Below, in pieces: positions 63,961 through 64,000 of a stretch of DNA of 64,000 nucleotides. The position numbers were made by a program, and so were the translations under genes. The DNA is from Atherix ibis. Its lineage: Eukaryota > Arthropoda > Insecta > Diptera > Athericidae. The stretch spans positions 21,352,233 through 21,416,232 of the forward strand of contig OY282610.1 in the NCBI GenBank assembly GCA_958298945.1, in the 5' to 3' direction. The number at the start of each line of letters is the position of its first letter. Position 1 is the first letter of the stretch. Below the pieces are notes generated by a model, which worked only from the letters and a program-made list of their open reading frames with translations, did no database searches and was not told the origin of the DNA.

Positions 63961-64000
63961 CTTTGAGCTATTAATTATTTCGAACGATTTAGTATGAAAC

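Noticed and set aside
1..64000. tRNA, rRNA or snoRNA genes
   Set aside because: Scanning for paired A/B boxes and conserved rRNA words found only isolated fragments, none with a foldable gene.

Overview
This is a very AT-rich eukaryotic window, almost certainly from an insect. The one recognisable host gene, on the + strand, is an oxysterol-binding protein (OSBP) gene. The PH-domain wording ([21 protein letters not shown]) is closest to what I know of dipteran OSBP, so a lower dipteran is my best guess, but the species cannot be fixed from this sequence. The gene starts at 1781 and runs off the right edge. Five coding exons with consistent phases are clear: 1781-1923, 56247-56435, 57363-57455, 57801-57963 and 63287-63446. 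They encode about 249 residues: the whole N-terminal PH domain and the start of the following helical region. The FFAT motif and the sterol-binding ORD domain lie outside the window.

The most interesting host signal is a GC-rich 75-bp stretch at 39914-39988. It has AG and GTGAGT borders, is exactly in phase with exons 1 and 2, and would insert a basic 25-residue segment (RRRRKGPRQ core) between strands 3 and 4 of the PH domain. I read it as an unreported-looking cassette exon.

Nearly everything else is intron. Intron 1 (1924-56246, about 54 kb) and intron 4 (57964-63286) are full of repeats. (1) Broken Tc1/mariner-superfamily transposons of several lineages: 297-560, 3249-4149, 13306-13752, 20431-22058, 23225-24095, 30845-31390, 32430-32830, 32850-33640, 34735-36342, 37661-38539, 41340-41970, 42863-43939, 55286-56158, 56580-56930 and 63585-63960. 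None encodes an intact transposase. (2) At least eight unrelated tandem arrays, several with 135-180 bp units and two with a dimeric higher-order period. (3) Perfect or near-perfect hairpins with arms of 34-50 bp. (4) Segmental and patch-like duplications. A reverse-transcriptase scrap lies near 6.1 kb, and a GC-rich nested insertion with 14-bp target duplications lies at 20894-21372.

Layout: 0-1.8 kb, upstream flank and exon 1 start. 1.9-10.4 kb, AT-rich intron with one mariner. 10.4-19.4 kb, three tandem arrays and a mariner. 20-24.5 kb, nested mariners. 26-28 kb, a 470-bp satellite. 29-38.5 kb, dense mariner graveyard. 39.9 kb, candidate exon. 41-44 kb, mariner and Tc1-like. 44.8-48 kb, TAGTAC-rich arrays. 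49-54 kb, split satellite. 55.3-58 kb, three short exons wedged between transposons. 58.3-62.7 kb, two more arrays. 63.3 kb, exon 5. No tRNA, rRNA or CRISPR was found, and there is no evidence of a second complete protein gene.
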